From Mycolicibacterium chlorophenolicum (GTDB taxonomy: Bacteria > Actinomycetota > Actinomycetes > Mycobacteriales > Mycobacteriaceae), in NCBI RefSeq assembly GCF_001044235.1, contig NZ_JYNL01000064.1, positions 113,101 to 177,100 of the forward strand: a stretch of 64,000 bases of DNA, given 5' to 3'. The position numbers were made by a program, and so were the translations under genes. Each line of letters starts with the position of its first letter. Position 1 is the stretch's first letter. This document shows, one piece after another, positions 32,557-40,958 of the stretch. The notes under the pieces were generated by a model. It was not told the DNA's origin. It saw only the letters and a list, made by a program, of their open reading frames with translations, and made no database searches.

Positions 32557-33938
32557 CACTTCTCCTGGTAGCTCTTGCCGACGACCTCGGCGTATTGCTG
32601 TGACTGCTTGAGCGCCTCGTCGACCGATATCTGGCCGGCGATCGCCGCACTGATCTGCTGGCTCACCCGCGTGCCCAGATCCTGGAACTCGGGGATGCCG
32701 ACGAACTGCACGCCCGTGTACGGAACCGGCTGCACCGTCGGCTTGTCCGGTGACGCGTTGGTGATCGACTGCAACGTCAACGGACCGTAGGACTTCGAGA
32801 TGGCCTCGTACTCCGGCAGCTCCGTGTAGGTGGAGGTCCGGCTGCCGGGCGGGACACGGGCCCATCCCAGCTTCTCGCCGACCAACTTCATGTAGTCCTT
32901 GCTGGTCATCCACGAGATGAACTTCCATGCGCCGTCAGGATTCTTGGCGGCCTTCGGGATACCCAGTGCCCAGGTGTAGAGCCATCCCGAATTGGGCTTC
33001 TCGACGATCGGTGCCGGCAGGTAGCCGATCTTGCCCACCAGGTCCGGATAGGTCTTGGGATCCTCGAGCACCGACACCGCGGAGGTCGCGTCGTACCACA
33101 TCGCCGTCTGGCCTTGACCGAAGAGGTTGGCGCACTCCTGGAAACCGGTTGATGAAGCGCCCAGTTCGCCGGACTGCTTGATGGTGTCGACGTAGAAATT
33201 GACCGCTTTCTTGACCTCGGGGCTGTTGAGTTGAGCGTTCCACTTCTCGTCGAACCAACGACCGCCGAAGGTGTTGATCACGGTGTCCAGTGGCGCGAGC
33301 ACCTCACCCCAACCCGGCTTGCCGCGCAGGCAGATACCGGCATCCGAGACCTGCTTGGCCTTGATGGTCTTGGCCCACTCCGCGACCTCCGGCCAGGTCG
33401 GCTGGTAGCTGGGATCCTGATTGACGGTGATGCCGGCCTGTTCGAACATGTCCTTGCGGTACATGAGGAACGACGACTCACCGTAGAAGGGGACCGAGTA
33501 CATCTTGCCCTCGTACGACAGCGATTCGCGCAGGGACGGGATGAAATCGGCCTCGTCGTATCCCGGCGTGTTCTTCGCGTAGTCCGAGAGGGGAAGCAGC
33601 CAGCCGTCTTTCGCCCACTGCGGCGTCTCGAAGTTGCTGATCATCGCGACGTCGAACTGACTTCCCCCCATCGCGGTCGACATGGTGATCTTGGCCCGGG
33701 CCTGGTTCTCCGACAGCGAGATGAACTTCAGCCTGACGCCGGGATTCTCCTTCTCGAACTCCGGCGCCAGTTTCTGCGCGTCGGTCATCTGCGAGTTCGA
33801 CACCAGAGCGATCGTCACCTCGTTGTCCGACGCCCCGAGACTTCCTGCACCCGAACATCCGGCGGTCAACACCAGGCCGGACGCCGTCATACAGACGGCC
33901 AGTCGGCGTACGGCTCTTCGTAGTATCTTCACCTTCAC
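32556..33938 (-). CDS. Polyol ABC transporter substrate-binding lipoprotein
   Basis: The 460-residue protein has a lipoprotein signal (SGLVLTAGCSG) and a family 1 solute-binding fold (NEVTIALVSNSQMTDAQKLA, FDVAMISNFETPQWAKDGWL, YSVPFYGESSFLMYRKD, WMTSKDYMKLVGEKLG). The motif set resembles sorbitol/mannitol-binding SmoE-type proteins, which agrees with the divergent polyol enzymes. I chose the GTG at 33938, two bases after the regulator stop; an ATG at 33950 overlapping the regulator would give a longer signal peptide. Confidence 0.9.
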   Translation of the reverse strand: MKVKILRRAVRRLAVCMTASGLVLTAGCSGAGSLGASDNEVTIALVSNSQMTDAQKLAPEFEKENPGVRLKFISLSENQARAKITMSTAMGGSQFDVAMISNFETPQWAKDGWLLPLSDYAKNTPGYDEADFIPSLRESLSYEGKMYSVPFYGESSFLMYRKDMFEQAGITVNQDPSYQPTWPEVAEWAKTIKAKQVSDAGICLRGKPGWGEVLAPLDTVINTFGGRWFDEKWNAQLNSPEVKKAVNFYVDTIKQSGELGASSTGFQECANLFGQGQTAMWYDATSAVSVLEDPKTYPDLVGKIGYLPAPIVEKPNSGWLYTWALGIPKAAKNPDGAWKFISWMTSKDYMKLVGEKLGWARVPPGSRTSTYTELPEYEAISKSYGPLTLQSITNASPDKPTVQPVPYTGVQFVGIPEFQDLGTRVSQQISAAIAGQISVDEALKQSQQYAEVVGKSYQEK

Positions 33939-33939
33939 C

Positions 33940-34974
33940 TCACTTGTCATGGCTGAGTAGCCAACGGGCACAGTCGATATCACAAACCAAAAACCGGGCC
34001 AGCCCACCCCGCAGGGCGCCGAGAGCTGCCGCGTGCTTGGCGGCGCCGCTGGCGATCAGAATCGTCTTGGGGCAACTACGGATGTCCTCCAACGGCACCG
34101 AGATCACCCGCTGCAGCAGCTCGGTTTCCACCGGGGCACCTTCGGAGTCGAAGAATCGGCCGCCGATTTCTCCTACCGCACCCAGTGCCACCAATTCGTC
34201 CAGCATTCTGGTGTCGAGGAAACTGCCCTCGAACAGGGTGGTCGATGTCGAGACGGCGCCGACACCGAAGAGCATCAAGTCGGCTCGGCGGCCGGTGAGC
34301 AGGGTGCGAGAGATCACCGAATCCTGCTGAAGGGACGCGACCGTCGACGGATCGGCGTACAGGGGTGCGGGGAGGCGGATCGCCTCCGCACGCAGTGCGT
34401 CAGCGCAGTGACCCAGGATGTAGTCGGCACCGGTCTGGTAGGTGATCGTCGAGATGGCTCCGTCCAACTGAACCACCGCGCGGCAGGTCGCCACGCCGGG
34501 CGTCAACGCCGTGGCGACCGCGACCTGTTCGGGCCCCCAGGTGAATCCCATGGTGTCGGTGGGCGTCAACCTTCTCGTCAGCAGCGCTGCGGCGGCCCGG
34601 CCGACGCTGGCGAAACTGGCCGGACTCGACAACGGTCCGATGTCGACGCCGCGGCCGGCGATGACGACCTCGGTCAGGCCGAATGTCCTTTCCAACTCTC
34701 GCTCTTCCGCGGCGTGGAGATCGTCACTGACCGCCGGCGGCACGACGACCTCGATACGAACCAGTCCGTCGGCTTTCGCCCTGGCGATGAGACGACCCGC
34801 GGTGGGTCGCGAGACGCCCAGCCGGGCGGCGACCTCTGCCTGGGTCAGTCCGTCCAGGTAATAGAGGGTTGCCGCCCGCAATGCCAGTCGCACATCGTCG
34901 GGCGAGCGCTCCTTCGACCGACCCTGCGGCAGGTGCGGGCCGGTACCGCTGCCGTTGGTCATCGCTCGAGCCAT
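33940..34974 (-). CDS. SorC/DeoR-type sugar-responsive regulator of the polyol cassette
   Basis: The 344-residue protein has an N-terminal helix-turn-helix (YYLDGLTQAEVAARLGVS, then RPTAGRLIARAKADGLV, about residues 38-72) and a SorC-type sugar-binding domain (about 90-340; GPLSSPASFASVGRAAAALL, DLMLFGVGAVST, IGGRFFDSEGAPV). Such regulators control polyol operons in response to phosphorylated or free sugars. The ATG at 34974 has GGAAAG six bases upstream. It is the first gene of the leftward importer operon and faces the dehydrogenase operon across a palindrome. Confidence 0.9.
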   Translation of the reverse strand: MARAMTNGSGTGPHLPQGRSKERSPDDVRLALRAATLYYLDGLTQAEVAARLGVSRPTAGRLIARAKADGLVRIEVVVPPAVSDDLHAAEERELERTFGLTEVVIAGRGVDIGPLSSPASFASVGRAAAALLTRRLTPTDTMGFTWGPEQVAVATALTPGVATCRAVVQLDGAISTITYQTGADYILGHCADALRAEAIRLPAPLYADPSTVASLQQDSVISRTLLTGRRADLMLFGVGAVSTSTTLFEGSFLDTRMLDELVALGAVGEIGGRFFDSEGAPVETELLQRVISVPLEDIRSCPKTILIASGAAKHAAALGALRGGLARFLVCDIDCARWLLSHDK

Positions 34975-34996
34975 GGATCGCTTTCCGGAGGCGTAA

Positions 34997-35029
34997 CCCC
35001 TGAGCAAATGCTCAGGGGTGCGTTATTAT
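34997..35029. promoter_or_regulatory. Perfect palindrome (SorC operator candidate) and rightward promoter
   Basis: Bases 34997-35006 (CCCCTGAGCA) and 35009-35018 (TGCTCAGGGG) form exact 10-base arms around AA. The right arm is followed by TATTAT (35024-35029), a good -10 element; a TGAGCA at 35001-35006 occupies the -35 position 17 bases before it. A looser ATGCT/AGCAT pair lies at 35028-35046. The regulator would bind over the dehydrogenase promoter and near its own. Confidence 0.55.
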
Positions 35030-35086
35030 GCTCATCACGTTAGCATGATGAATGTGACGCACACAACAATCTCTTCTGGCGAGCAG

Positions 35087-36085
35087 ATGCGAGTCGCGGT
35101 GCTCATCGAACCCGGTGTGATCGAAATCCACGAATGGCCGATTCCAGCCCCGGCGAGCGGAGAAGTGCTGGTCCGCGTCTCAGCCGTGGGCGTATGCGGG
35201 TCCGACACCCACTACTACCGGCACGGCAGGGTGGGGAGTTTCGTCGTCGACGGGCCGCTCGTTCTCGGCCACGAAGCCGCAGGCACCATCGTTGCCGTCG
35301 GCGACGGTGTTCCCTTCTCGCGGCGTGGTCAACGCGTATCGATCGAGCCCCAGAAGCCCGACCCGGACAGCCCCGAAACGCGCAGCGGCCGATACAACCT
35401 CTGCCCGCACATGCGTTTCTTCGCCACACCCCCGGTGGACGGAGCGCTCTGCGACTACGTGACGATCGGAGCCGCCTTCGCCCACCCTGTGCCCGACACG
35501 ATCAGCGACGAGGCCGCGGCACTGTGCGAACCGCTGTCGGTGGGGATCGCCGCGGTACGCAAGGCCGGGGTGACCGGGGGTTCACGCGTCCTGATCGCGG
35601 GCGCGGGACCGATCGGCATCGTCGTGGCCCAGGTCGCCCGCGCCTACGGCGCCACCGACATCGTCGTGACAGATCTCGACGAATCGCGCCGTCAGCGTGC
35701 TCGCGACTTCGGGGCGACAGCGGCCGTCGATCCCACCACCGACGATCTCGCCGATCTGCGAGTGGACACGTTCATCGATGCGTCGGGAGCTCCCGCGGCG
35801 GTCATGGCAGGGATGTCGACGGTGCGCCCGGCCGGATCAGTCGTCTTGGTCGGCTCGGGCGCGGAGACGATGACACTTCCCACCCAGCTGATCCAGAACC
35901 GAGAGCTCGTGGTGACCGGAGTGTTCCGTTACTCCAACACATGGCCAACGGCGATTGCGCTCGTCGAGCGCGGTCTGGTCGATCTCGACGCGATGGTGAC
36001 CAGCAGATTCCCACTCGAGAAGACCGCGGAGGCTCTCGACTCCGACCGCATCCCCGGTAGCGTCAAGGCCGTGGTGGCGATCTGA
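35087..36085 (+). CDS. Zinc-dependent polyol (sorbitol/xylitol-type) dehydrogenase
   Basis: The 332-residue medium-chain dehydrogenase has the catalytic zinc ligands in VGVCGSDTHYYRHG and GHEAAGTIVAVGDGV, and the Rossmann motif LIAGAGPIGIVVAQVAR. The HYYRHGRVG segment is typical of sorbitol/L-iditol 2-dehydrogenases, which oxidise sorbitol to fructose. Only one cysteine is seen in the usual structural-zinc region (NLCPHMRF), so the structural zinc is probably absent. I chose ATG 35087 to fit the family N-terminus; ATG 35048 would add 13 residues. The next gene overlaps its stop (TGATG). Confidence 0.87.
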   Translation: MRVAVLIEPGVIEIHEWPIPAPASGEVLVRVSAVGVCGSDTHYYRHGRVGSFVVDGPLVLGHEAAGTIVAVGDGVPFSRRGQRVSIEPQKPDPDSPETRSGRYNLCPHMRFFATPPVDGALCDYVTIGAAFAHPVPDTISDEAAALCEPLSVGIAAVRKAGVTGGSRVLIAGAGPIGIVVAQVARAYGATDIVVTDLDESRRQRARDFGATAAVDPTTDDLADLRVDTFIDASGAPAAVMAGMSTVRPAGSVVLVGSGAETMTLPTQLIQNRELVVTGVFRYSNTWPTAIALVERGLVDLDAMVTSRFPLEKTAEALDSDRIPGSVKAVVAI

Positions 36086-37497
36086 TGAAACTCAACCGCT
36101 CAACGCTTGCCCACCTCCCCGTCGCGGGCCCGACCTATGACCGCAGTGAGATCGGCGTCGGCATCGTGCATTTCGGCGTCGGCGGATTTCACCGGGCACA
36201 CCAGGCGATGTATGTCGACCAGCTGTTGGAGCGCGGTCTGGCGCGCGAATGGGGAATCTGTGGAGTCGGGGTGATGCCCGCCGACCAGCGGATGAAGCAG
36301 GCGCTGGAGGCACAGGACGGCCTCTACACGCTGATCCTGAAGAATCCCGACGGTTCCCGAGACGTGCGCGTGGTCGGCTCCATCCTGGACTTCCGCTACG
36401 CCCCCGACGACCCCGAGGCCGTGATCGAACTACTGGCGGCTCCCACCACAAGGATGGTTTCGCTGACCATCACCGAAGGGGGTTACCAGATCGAGAACGC
36501 CACTGAGCTCTCGGTTTTCGGCCTGGTCACCGAATCACTGGCGCGACGCCGCACGCGCGGCATCGCGTCGCCGACGATCGTGTCGTGCGACAACATCGAA
36601 GGTAACGGTGACATCGCCCGCAGGGCGTTCACCGAGTACGCCGACAGATTTCATCCGGGTCTGTCCGAGTGGATGGCAGAGCACACGAAGTTCCCGAACT
36701 CGATGGTCGACCGCATCACGCCGGTCACCACGCCTGAGGTCGTGTCCGCGCTGGCGCAGGACTACGACCTGGAAGACCAATGGCCGGTGGTCGCCGAGCC
36801 CTTCACCGCGTGGGTGCTCGAAGACGACTTCGCCGACGGCCGGCCGCCATTGGAAGAGGTCGGCGTGTTGATGGTCTCCGACGTCACACCCTACGAGCTG
36901 ATGAAACTGCGCCTCCTCAACGCCGGCCATCAGGGCCTGTGTTACTTCGCATACCTGGCCGGCTACCGGCTCGTCCACGAGGCTGCCGGCGATCCGCTCT
37001 TCGCCGAGTTCCTTCTGGCATACATGGACTCGGAGGCGACCCCAACCCTCAAACCCGTGCCGGGCATCGATCTTTCTGACTACAAACGCACGCTGATCGA
37101 ACGCTTCGCCAATCCGGGGGTGCGGGACACCATCGCGCGGCTGTGCGCCGATTCCTCCGACCGCATCCCGAAGTGGCTGCTGCCGGTGATCCGCGCCAAC
37201 CTCGACAGCGACCGGCCGGTGCGCCTCTCGGCGGCCATCGTGGCGAGCTGGGCACGCTACGCCGAGGGGGTCGACGAGCAGGGCGACGCGATCCAGGTGG
37301 TGGATCAACTCGCGGACTCCCTGATCCCGATCGCCCGATCGCAGCGGGACAATCCGCTGGCGTTCATCGAGAACGCGGATGTGTTCGGCGATCTCGCGCA
37401 GCAACCCCGCTTCGTCGAGGCCTACCGATGGGCGCTGAACGCGCTGCATACCGACGGTGCGCGAGCGACTCTCGAACAGCTTCGCCAGGACCGTTGA
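36085..37497 (+). CDS. Mannitol 2-dehydrogenase family protein
   Basis: The 470-residue long-chain polyol dehydrogenase has GVGGFHRAHQAMYVDQLL near the N-terminus, SCDNIEGNGDIARRAF, the FPNSMVDRITP motif and the catalytic lysine region YELMKLRLLNAGHQ. These enzymes oxidise D-mannitol to D-fructose (or related polyols) with NAD. It overlaps the upstream dehydrogenase stop and the downstream kinase start by one base each, so the three are one operon. Arabinitol is a possible alternative substrate. Confidence 0.93.
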   Translation: MKLNRSTLAHLPVAGPTYDRSEIGVGIVHFGVGGFHRAHQAMYVDQLLERGLAREWGICGVGVMPADQRMKQALEAQDGLYTLILKNPDGSRDVRVVGSILDFRYAPDDPEAVIELLAAPTTRMVSLTITEGGYQIENATELSVFGLVTESLARRRTRGIASPTIVSCDNIEGNGDIARRAFTEYADRFHPGLSEWMAEHTKFPNSMVDRITPVTTPEVVSALAQDYDLEDQWPVVAEPFTAWVLEDDFADGRPPLEEVGVLMVSDVTPYELMKLRLLNAGHQGLCYFAYLAGYRLVHEAAGDPLFAEFLLAYMDSEATPTLKPVPGIDLSDYKRTLIERFANPGVRDTIARLCADSSDRIPKWLLPVIRANLDSDRPVRLSAAIVASWARYAEGVDEQGDAIQVVDQLADSLIPIARSQRDNPLAFIENADVFGDLAQQPRFVEAYRWALNALHTDGARATLEQLRQDR

Positions 37498-38423
37498 TGA
37501 GCCGCGCGCTGGTCATCGGTGAGGCGCTGATCGACATCGTCGAACGCGAGGGTCAGGCGACCTCCGAACATGTCGGCGGAAGCCCTCTGAACGTGGCAGT
37601 GGGCCTGTCGCGGCTGGAGCGCGACGTCGACTTCCTGACCTACATCGGCGATGACAGCCGCGGACGTCTGATCGCCGACTACGTGGCAGCCTCCGGCGTG
37701 GATCTGCTGGAGGGCAGCGTCGCGGCGAACCGGACCCCGGTGGCGCGGGCGCTGCTCGACGCGGACGGCGCGGCCACCTACACGTTCGACATCGACTGGC
37801 GGCTGGGTGGCGCGCCCGACGTTGATGCGCCACTGGTGCTGCACACCGGCTCGATCGCGACCGTCCTCGAACCCGGGTGCCGGGCCGTCGCCGATCTCGT
37901 CGAGCACTTCCGTGGTTCGGCGACAATCACTTTCGACCCCAATGTACGCCCCGCACTGGTCACTGACGCGCAGCAGACGACGGCGCAGATCGAGCGTCTC
38001 GTGGAACGCAGCGATGTCGTCAAAGCCAGCGATGAGGACCTGCGATGGCTTGCCCCCGACAGCACGCCGGAAGAGGTGGCGCAGCGCTGGTCGACAAAGG
38101 GTCCCGCGCTGGTGGCGGTCACCATGGGTGGGGACGGAGCGTTCGCGGTGTCCGCAGCAGGGTCGGTGCGAGTGAAAGCCCGTCCGGTACGGGTGGTGGA
38201 CACCGTCGGTGCGGGTGACTCCTTCATGACCGGAATGCTCGACCAACTGTGGTCCCTGGGCCTACTCGGTGGCGACCGCCGGGATGACCTCCACAGAATC
38301 GGCCTCGACCAGCTCGAGGCCGTGCTGGAAGCCGCGGTTCTGAATTCGGCCCTGACGGTGGAGCAGGCTGGAGCGCTCCTGCCTGACCGTGCCACCCGCG
38401 ACGCCGCCAGGACGTCACCGTGA
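37497..38423 (+). CDS. PfkB-family fructokinase
   Basis: The 308-residue carbohydrate kinase has the N-terminal GEALIDIVEREG and GGSPLNVAVGLSRL motifs. The PfkB C-terminal signature DTVGAGDSFMTGMLDQL contains the catalytic Asp of GAGDS. Following two polyol 2-dehydrogenases, it should phosphorylate the fructose made by both. It is the last gene of the operon and is followed within three bases by a long hairpin. Confidence 0.92.
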   Translation: MSRALVIGEALIDIVEREGQATSEHVGGSPLNVAVGLSRLERDVDFLTYIGDDSRGRLIADYVAASGVDLLEGSVAANRTPVARALLDADGAATYTFDIDWRLGGAPDVDAPLVLHTGSIATVLEPGCRAVADLVEHFRGSATITFDPNVRPALVTDAQQTTAQIERLVERSDVVKASDEDLRWLAPDSTPEEVAQRWSTKGPALVAVTMGGDGAFAVSAAGSVRVKARPVRVVDTVGAGDSFMTGMLDQLWSLGLLGGDRRDDLHRIGLDQLEAVLEAAVLNSALTVEQAGALLPDRATRDAARTSP

Positions 38424-38425
38424 AC

Positions 38426-38464
38426 CCTGGTGCGCAGCCGTCCCCTCTGCGGCTGCGCACCAGG
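38426..38464 (+). terminator. Strong hairpin at the end of the polyol operon
   Basis: Fifteen bases at 38426-38440 pair exactly with 38450-38464 around a nine-base loop. It begins three bases after the fructokinase stop. The stem is very GC-rich and no T-tract follows. This is a likely intrinsic terminator of the mycobacterial type. Confidence 0.65.
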
Positions 38465-38529
38465 TTCGCAGCTCTCAGCCTGGCCGCGGCGCGGCGGAAT
38501 GGCTGCAGTAGTGCGCTACTGCTTTCTGT

Positions 38530-38574
38530 GGAGTACCTGAGACGTGTTTCAGATGTCGGCCCTTCAGGTACTCC
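38530..38574. promoter_or_regulatory. 11-bp inverted repeat and SigF-like promoter before the CsbD gene
   Basis: GGAGTACCTGA (38530-38540) and TCAGGTACTCC (38564-38574) are exact complements around 23 bases. Within them, GTTT (38546-38549) and AGGTAC (38566-38571) have the 16-base spacing of mycobacterial SigF promoters (GTTT-N15-17-GGGTA). Stress sigma control would suit a CsbD-like gene. Inferred. Confidence 0.4.
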
Positions 38575-38630
38575 CCTCGCATGCGGCCCGATCTCCGGGC
38601 CGGATGCGAGAGAGCGAAGGGACCACGCAC

Positions 38631-38804
38631 ATGGGCGCCGACGACAAGGCCAGCAACAAGATCGAAGACCTCGGCGGCAAGGCCAAAGAGGGTCTCGGCA
38701 AGGTGACCGGTGACAAGAGCACCGAGAACGAAGGCAAGGCCGACCAGGCCAAGTCCAGCCTCAAGGACGCGGTCGAGAACGTGAAGGACGCCTTCAAGAA
38801 GTAG
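38631..38804 (+). CDS. CsbD-like stress response protein
   Basis: The 57-residue hydrophilic protein (NKIEDLGGKAKEGLGKVTGD, then ENEGKADQAKSSLKDAVENV) matches the CsbD family, small proteins induced by general stress in many bacteria and of unknown biochemical role. AAGGGA lies about nine bases before the ATG. A SigF-like promoter lies upstream and a hairpin downstream, so it is a single-gene transcript. Confidence 0.85.
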   Translation: MGADDKASNKIEDLGGKAKEGLGKVTGDKSTENEGKADQAKSSLKDAVENVKDAFKK

Positions 38805-38819
38805 AAGACTTCTGCGGTC

Positions 38820-38849
38820 AGCCCGTCGCCCAGGTTGGGGTGGCGGGCT
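38820..38849 (+). terminator. Hairpin after the CsbD-like gene
   Basis: AGCCCGTCGCCC (38820-38831) pairs with GGGTGGCGGGCT (38838-38849) with two G-U pairs and a six-base loop. It begins 16 bases after the stop and is followed by GTTCTG. Likely terminator. Confidence 0.55.
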
Positions 38850-39037
38850 GTTCTGCATGCCAAAACTGCTGATCAGAGGCTATGATGGGGGTGGTTCGGG
38901 GCTCTGCGAGAGACGCCCGGCCATCCCACGTCGAGGTCGGTTCCGACCCCTCGATGCCGGTGGCGACACACGGCGTGCGCGCCGTCGGTCCGCACACGAA
39001 CGCCGGACATTCATCACTTCCGCATGAGAGGCGTTCG

Positions 39038-39682
39038 ATGACCGACCCCGACAAGACCCTGATCGCTGCACTGCTGGACCGCTCCGGCTCCATGGAAACC
39101 TCCAAGAGGGCCACCGAGGACGGCTGGCGGGAACTGATCAACGAGCAACGCCTGCTGCCCGGGCAGTGCCAGATGACGCTCGCCCAGTTCGACACCGACT
39201 ACGAGGTGCTCTACGCCCCGACCCCGATCGACGAGGTTCCCGATCTGGTCGTCGAACCGCGCGGGATGACGGCCCTGCTCGACGCCGTTGGCCGCTTCGT
39301 CACCGAGGTCGGCGCCCGCCTCGCCGCACTGCCCGAGGAGCAGCGGCCGGGTCACGTCATCTGCGTGATCATGACCGACGGCATGGAGAACGCGAGCCAC
39401 GAGTGGACCTGGCAGGCGGTGAAGGATCTGATCACCGGCCAACGGGATCAGTGGCAGTGGACGTTCCTGTTCATCGGCGCGAACATCGACGCGGTCGAGG
39501 TGGGCGCCCGGATGGGGTTCAGCGCGGAGAACTCGATCACCTACGACGACTCCCACTACGAATCCACGGTCGCCGTGATGAGCTCGGCCAGGGAGATGGT
39601 GCGACGCACACGCGGCGGCGAGGAGGCCGCGTTCTCGGCTGCGGACCGCGAGGCCGCGCTGGGCGGCCCGGAGCGGTCGTGA
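39038..39682 (+). CDS. Von Willebrand factor A domain protein
   Basis: The 214-residue protein has a VWA fold with the metal-ion-dependent adhesion motif DRSGSM near the N-terminus and a conserved CVIMTDGMENASH segment in the second half. There is no signal peptide or membrane segment, so it is probably cytoplasmic. GAGAGG lies upstream of the ATG at 39038. No partner ATPase is adjacent. Role unknown. Confidence 0.8.
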   Translation: MTDPDKTLIAALLDRSGSMETSKRATEDGWRELINEQRLLPGQCQMTLAQFDTDYEVLYAPTPIDEVPDLVVEPRGMTALLDAVGRFVTEVGARLAALPEEQRPGHVICVIMTDGMENASHEWTWQAVKDLITGQRDQWQWTFLFIGANIDAVEVGARMGFSAENSITYDDSHYESTVAVMSSAREMVRRTRGGEEAAFSAADREAALGGPERS

Positions 39683-39723
39683 CGACAAAACCGCCCTTGC
39701 CTGCGCGAACAGGAGGGCGGTTA

Positions 39724-39814
39724 TGGCGGTGGCGGAGGGATTTGAACCCTCGGACGGGGGTTACCCGTCACACGCTTTCGAGGCGTGCTCCTTAGGCCGC
39801 TCGGACACGCCACC
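39724..39814 (-). tRNA. tRNA-Ser (anticodon CGA)
   Basis: Read on the minus strand, the acceptor arms GGTGGCG (39814-39808) and CGCCACC (39734-39728) pair, followed by discriminator G and an encoded CCA (39726-39724). The anticodon stem CACGC/GCGTG encloses the loop CTCGAAA with anticodon CGA. A long variable arm (about 14 bases with a GGG/CCC stem) and GGTTCAAATCC in the T arm fit a class II serine tRNA that reads UCG. Confidence 0.95.
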
Positions 39815-39928
39815 GTGTGGCAGCTTACCGAGCGAGGGCTCCTGACCCAAACCGGCTCTGGTGTGCGCTCAGAGCGCCCGTGCGCGACGGATCACGATCT
39901 GGGCGCACACCAGCAGCTGCCGGGCCCG

Positions 39929-40378
39929 TCACCGTTGGCGGGCGAAGAACTCCTCCAGCGGCGCCGCGCACAGCTCGGCCAGCACTCCGCCGCGAACCTG
40001 CGGCCGGTGCGTCAGCCGCCGGTCGCGGACCACGTCCCACAGCGAGCCGACCGCACCGGTCTTGGGCTCCCACGCGCCGAACACGACGCGGGCCACCCGG
40101 GCCATCACCAGGGCGCCGGCGCACATCGTGCACGGCTCCACCGTCACCGCCAGCGTCGCGCCCTCCAGCCGCCATCCGTCGCCCAGCGCCGAGGCGGCCG
40201 CGCGCAGCGCCAGCATCTCCGCGTGCGCGGTGGGGTCGCCGAGTTCCTCGCGGGCATTGGCCGCCCGCGCCAGCATGGTCCCGTCGGGGCCGACGACCAC
40301 CGCGCCGATCGGCACGTCGCGGGGTCCCGCGGTGGCGGCGGCCGCCAGGGCGGCGCGGATCAGGTCCTCGTCGGTCAC
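39929..40378 (-). CDS. tadA: tRNA adenosine(34) deaminase TadA
   Basis: The 149-residue deaminase has the zinc and proton-shuttle residues His52-Ala-Glu54 in TAHAEML and the zinc cysteines Cys83 and Cys86 in EPCTMCAGAL. TadA converts A34 to inosine in tRNA(Arg). The GTG at 40378 overlaps the stop of the associated gene upstream (GTGA). It lies next to a tRNA gene. Confidence 0.93.
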   Translation of the reverse strand: MTDEDLIRAALAAAATAGPRDVPIGAVVVGPDGTMLARAANAREELGDPTAHAEMLALRAAASALGDGWRLEGATLAVTVEPCTMCAGALVMARVARVVFGAWEPKTGAVGSLWDVVRDRRLTHRPQVRGGVLAELCAAPLEEFFARQR

Positions 40379-40899
40379 CGGCCCAATCGATCGAGCACCG
40401 CGGCCAACTCGTCGGCGAAGCCCATCTCGCGGGCGATGCGGCCCACCTGCTCGTCGGCGTACAGGTCGTCGCTCTCGTCGAGGATCACACCGAGCACCGC
40501 CTCGGGCAGCCCGATGTCGGACAGCACGCCCAGATCGCCCTCCTCGAACGGGTCGGCGCTCTCCAGCTCCTCCTCGTCGAACTCGGCATCAAGCTTTTCG
40601 AGTACCTCGGCCGCGATGTCGTAGTCCAGTGCGGCCGTCGCGTCCGAGAGCAGCAGCCGGGTGCCCGACGGGGCGGGCCGGACGATCACGAAGAATTCGT
40701 CGTCGATGTCCAGAAGTCCGAAAAACGCTCCGGCACTGCGGAGTTCGCGCAGCTCGGTTTCGGCGGCCGACAGGCTGGTCAGCGCTTCGGGCCGCAACGC
40801 GGTGCACCGCCAGGTGCCGTCCTCGCGCACCACCGCCACCGCGAAGCCGTCCGGGACATCCGCCGACCGCTCCTGAGCCTGTGCACGCTGCGCTGCCAT
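40375..40899 (-). CDS. tRNA adenosine deaminase-associated protein
   Basis: This 174-residue protein, with FFVIVRPAPSGTRLLLSDATAA in the centre and an acidic stretch FDEEELESADPFEEGDLG, matches the actinobacterial family always found beside tadA. Its function is not established. It is translationally coupled to tadA. Confidence 0.85.
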   Translation of the reverse strand: MAAQRAQAQERSADVPDGFAVAVVREDGTWRCTALRPEALTSLSAAETELRELRSAGAFFGLLDIDDEFFVIVRPAPSGTRLLLSDATAALDYDIAAEVLEKLDAEFDEEELESADPFEEGDLGVLSDIGLPEAVLGVILDESDDLYADEQVGRIAREMGFADELAAVLDRLGR

Positions 40900-40958
40900 G
40901 AGAGGTAACCGTAGTCCCCTGCCATGGCCTTGACCATGTCATATGCCAACCTGAACGG

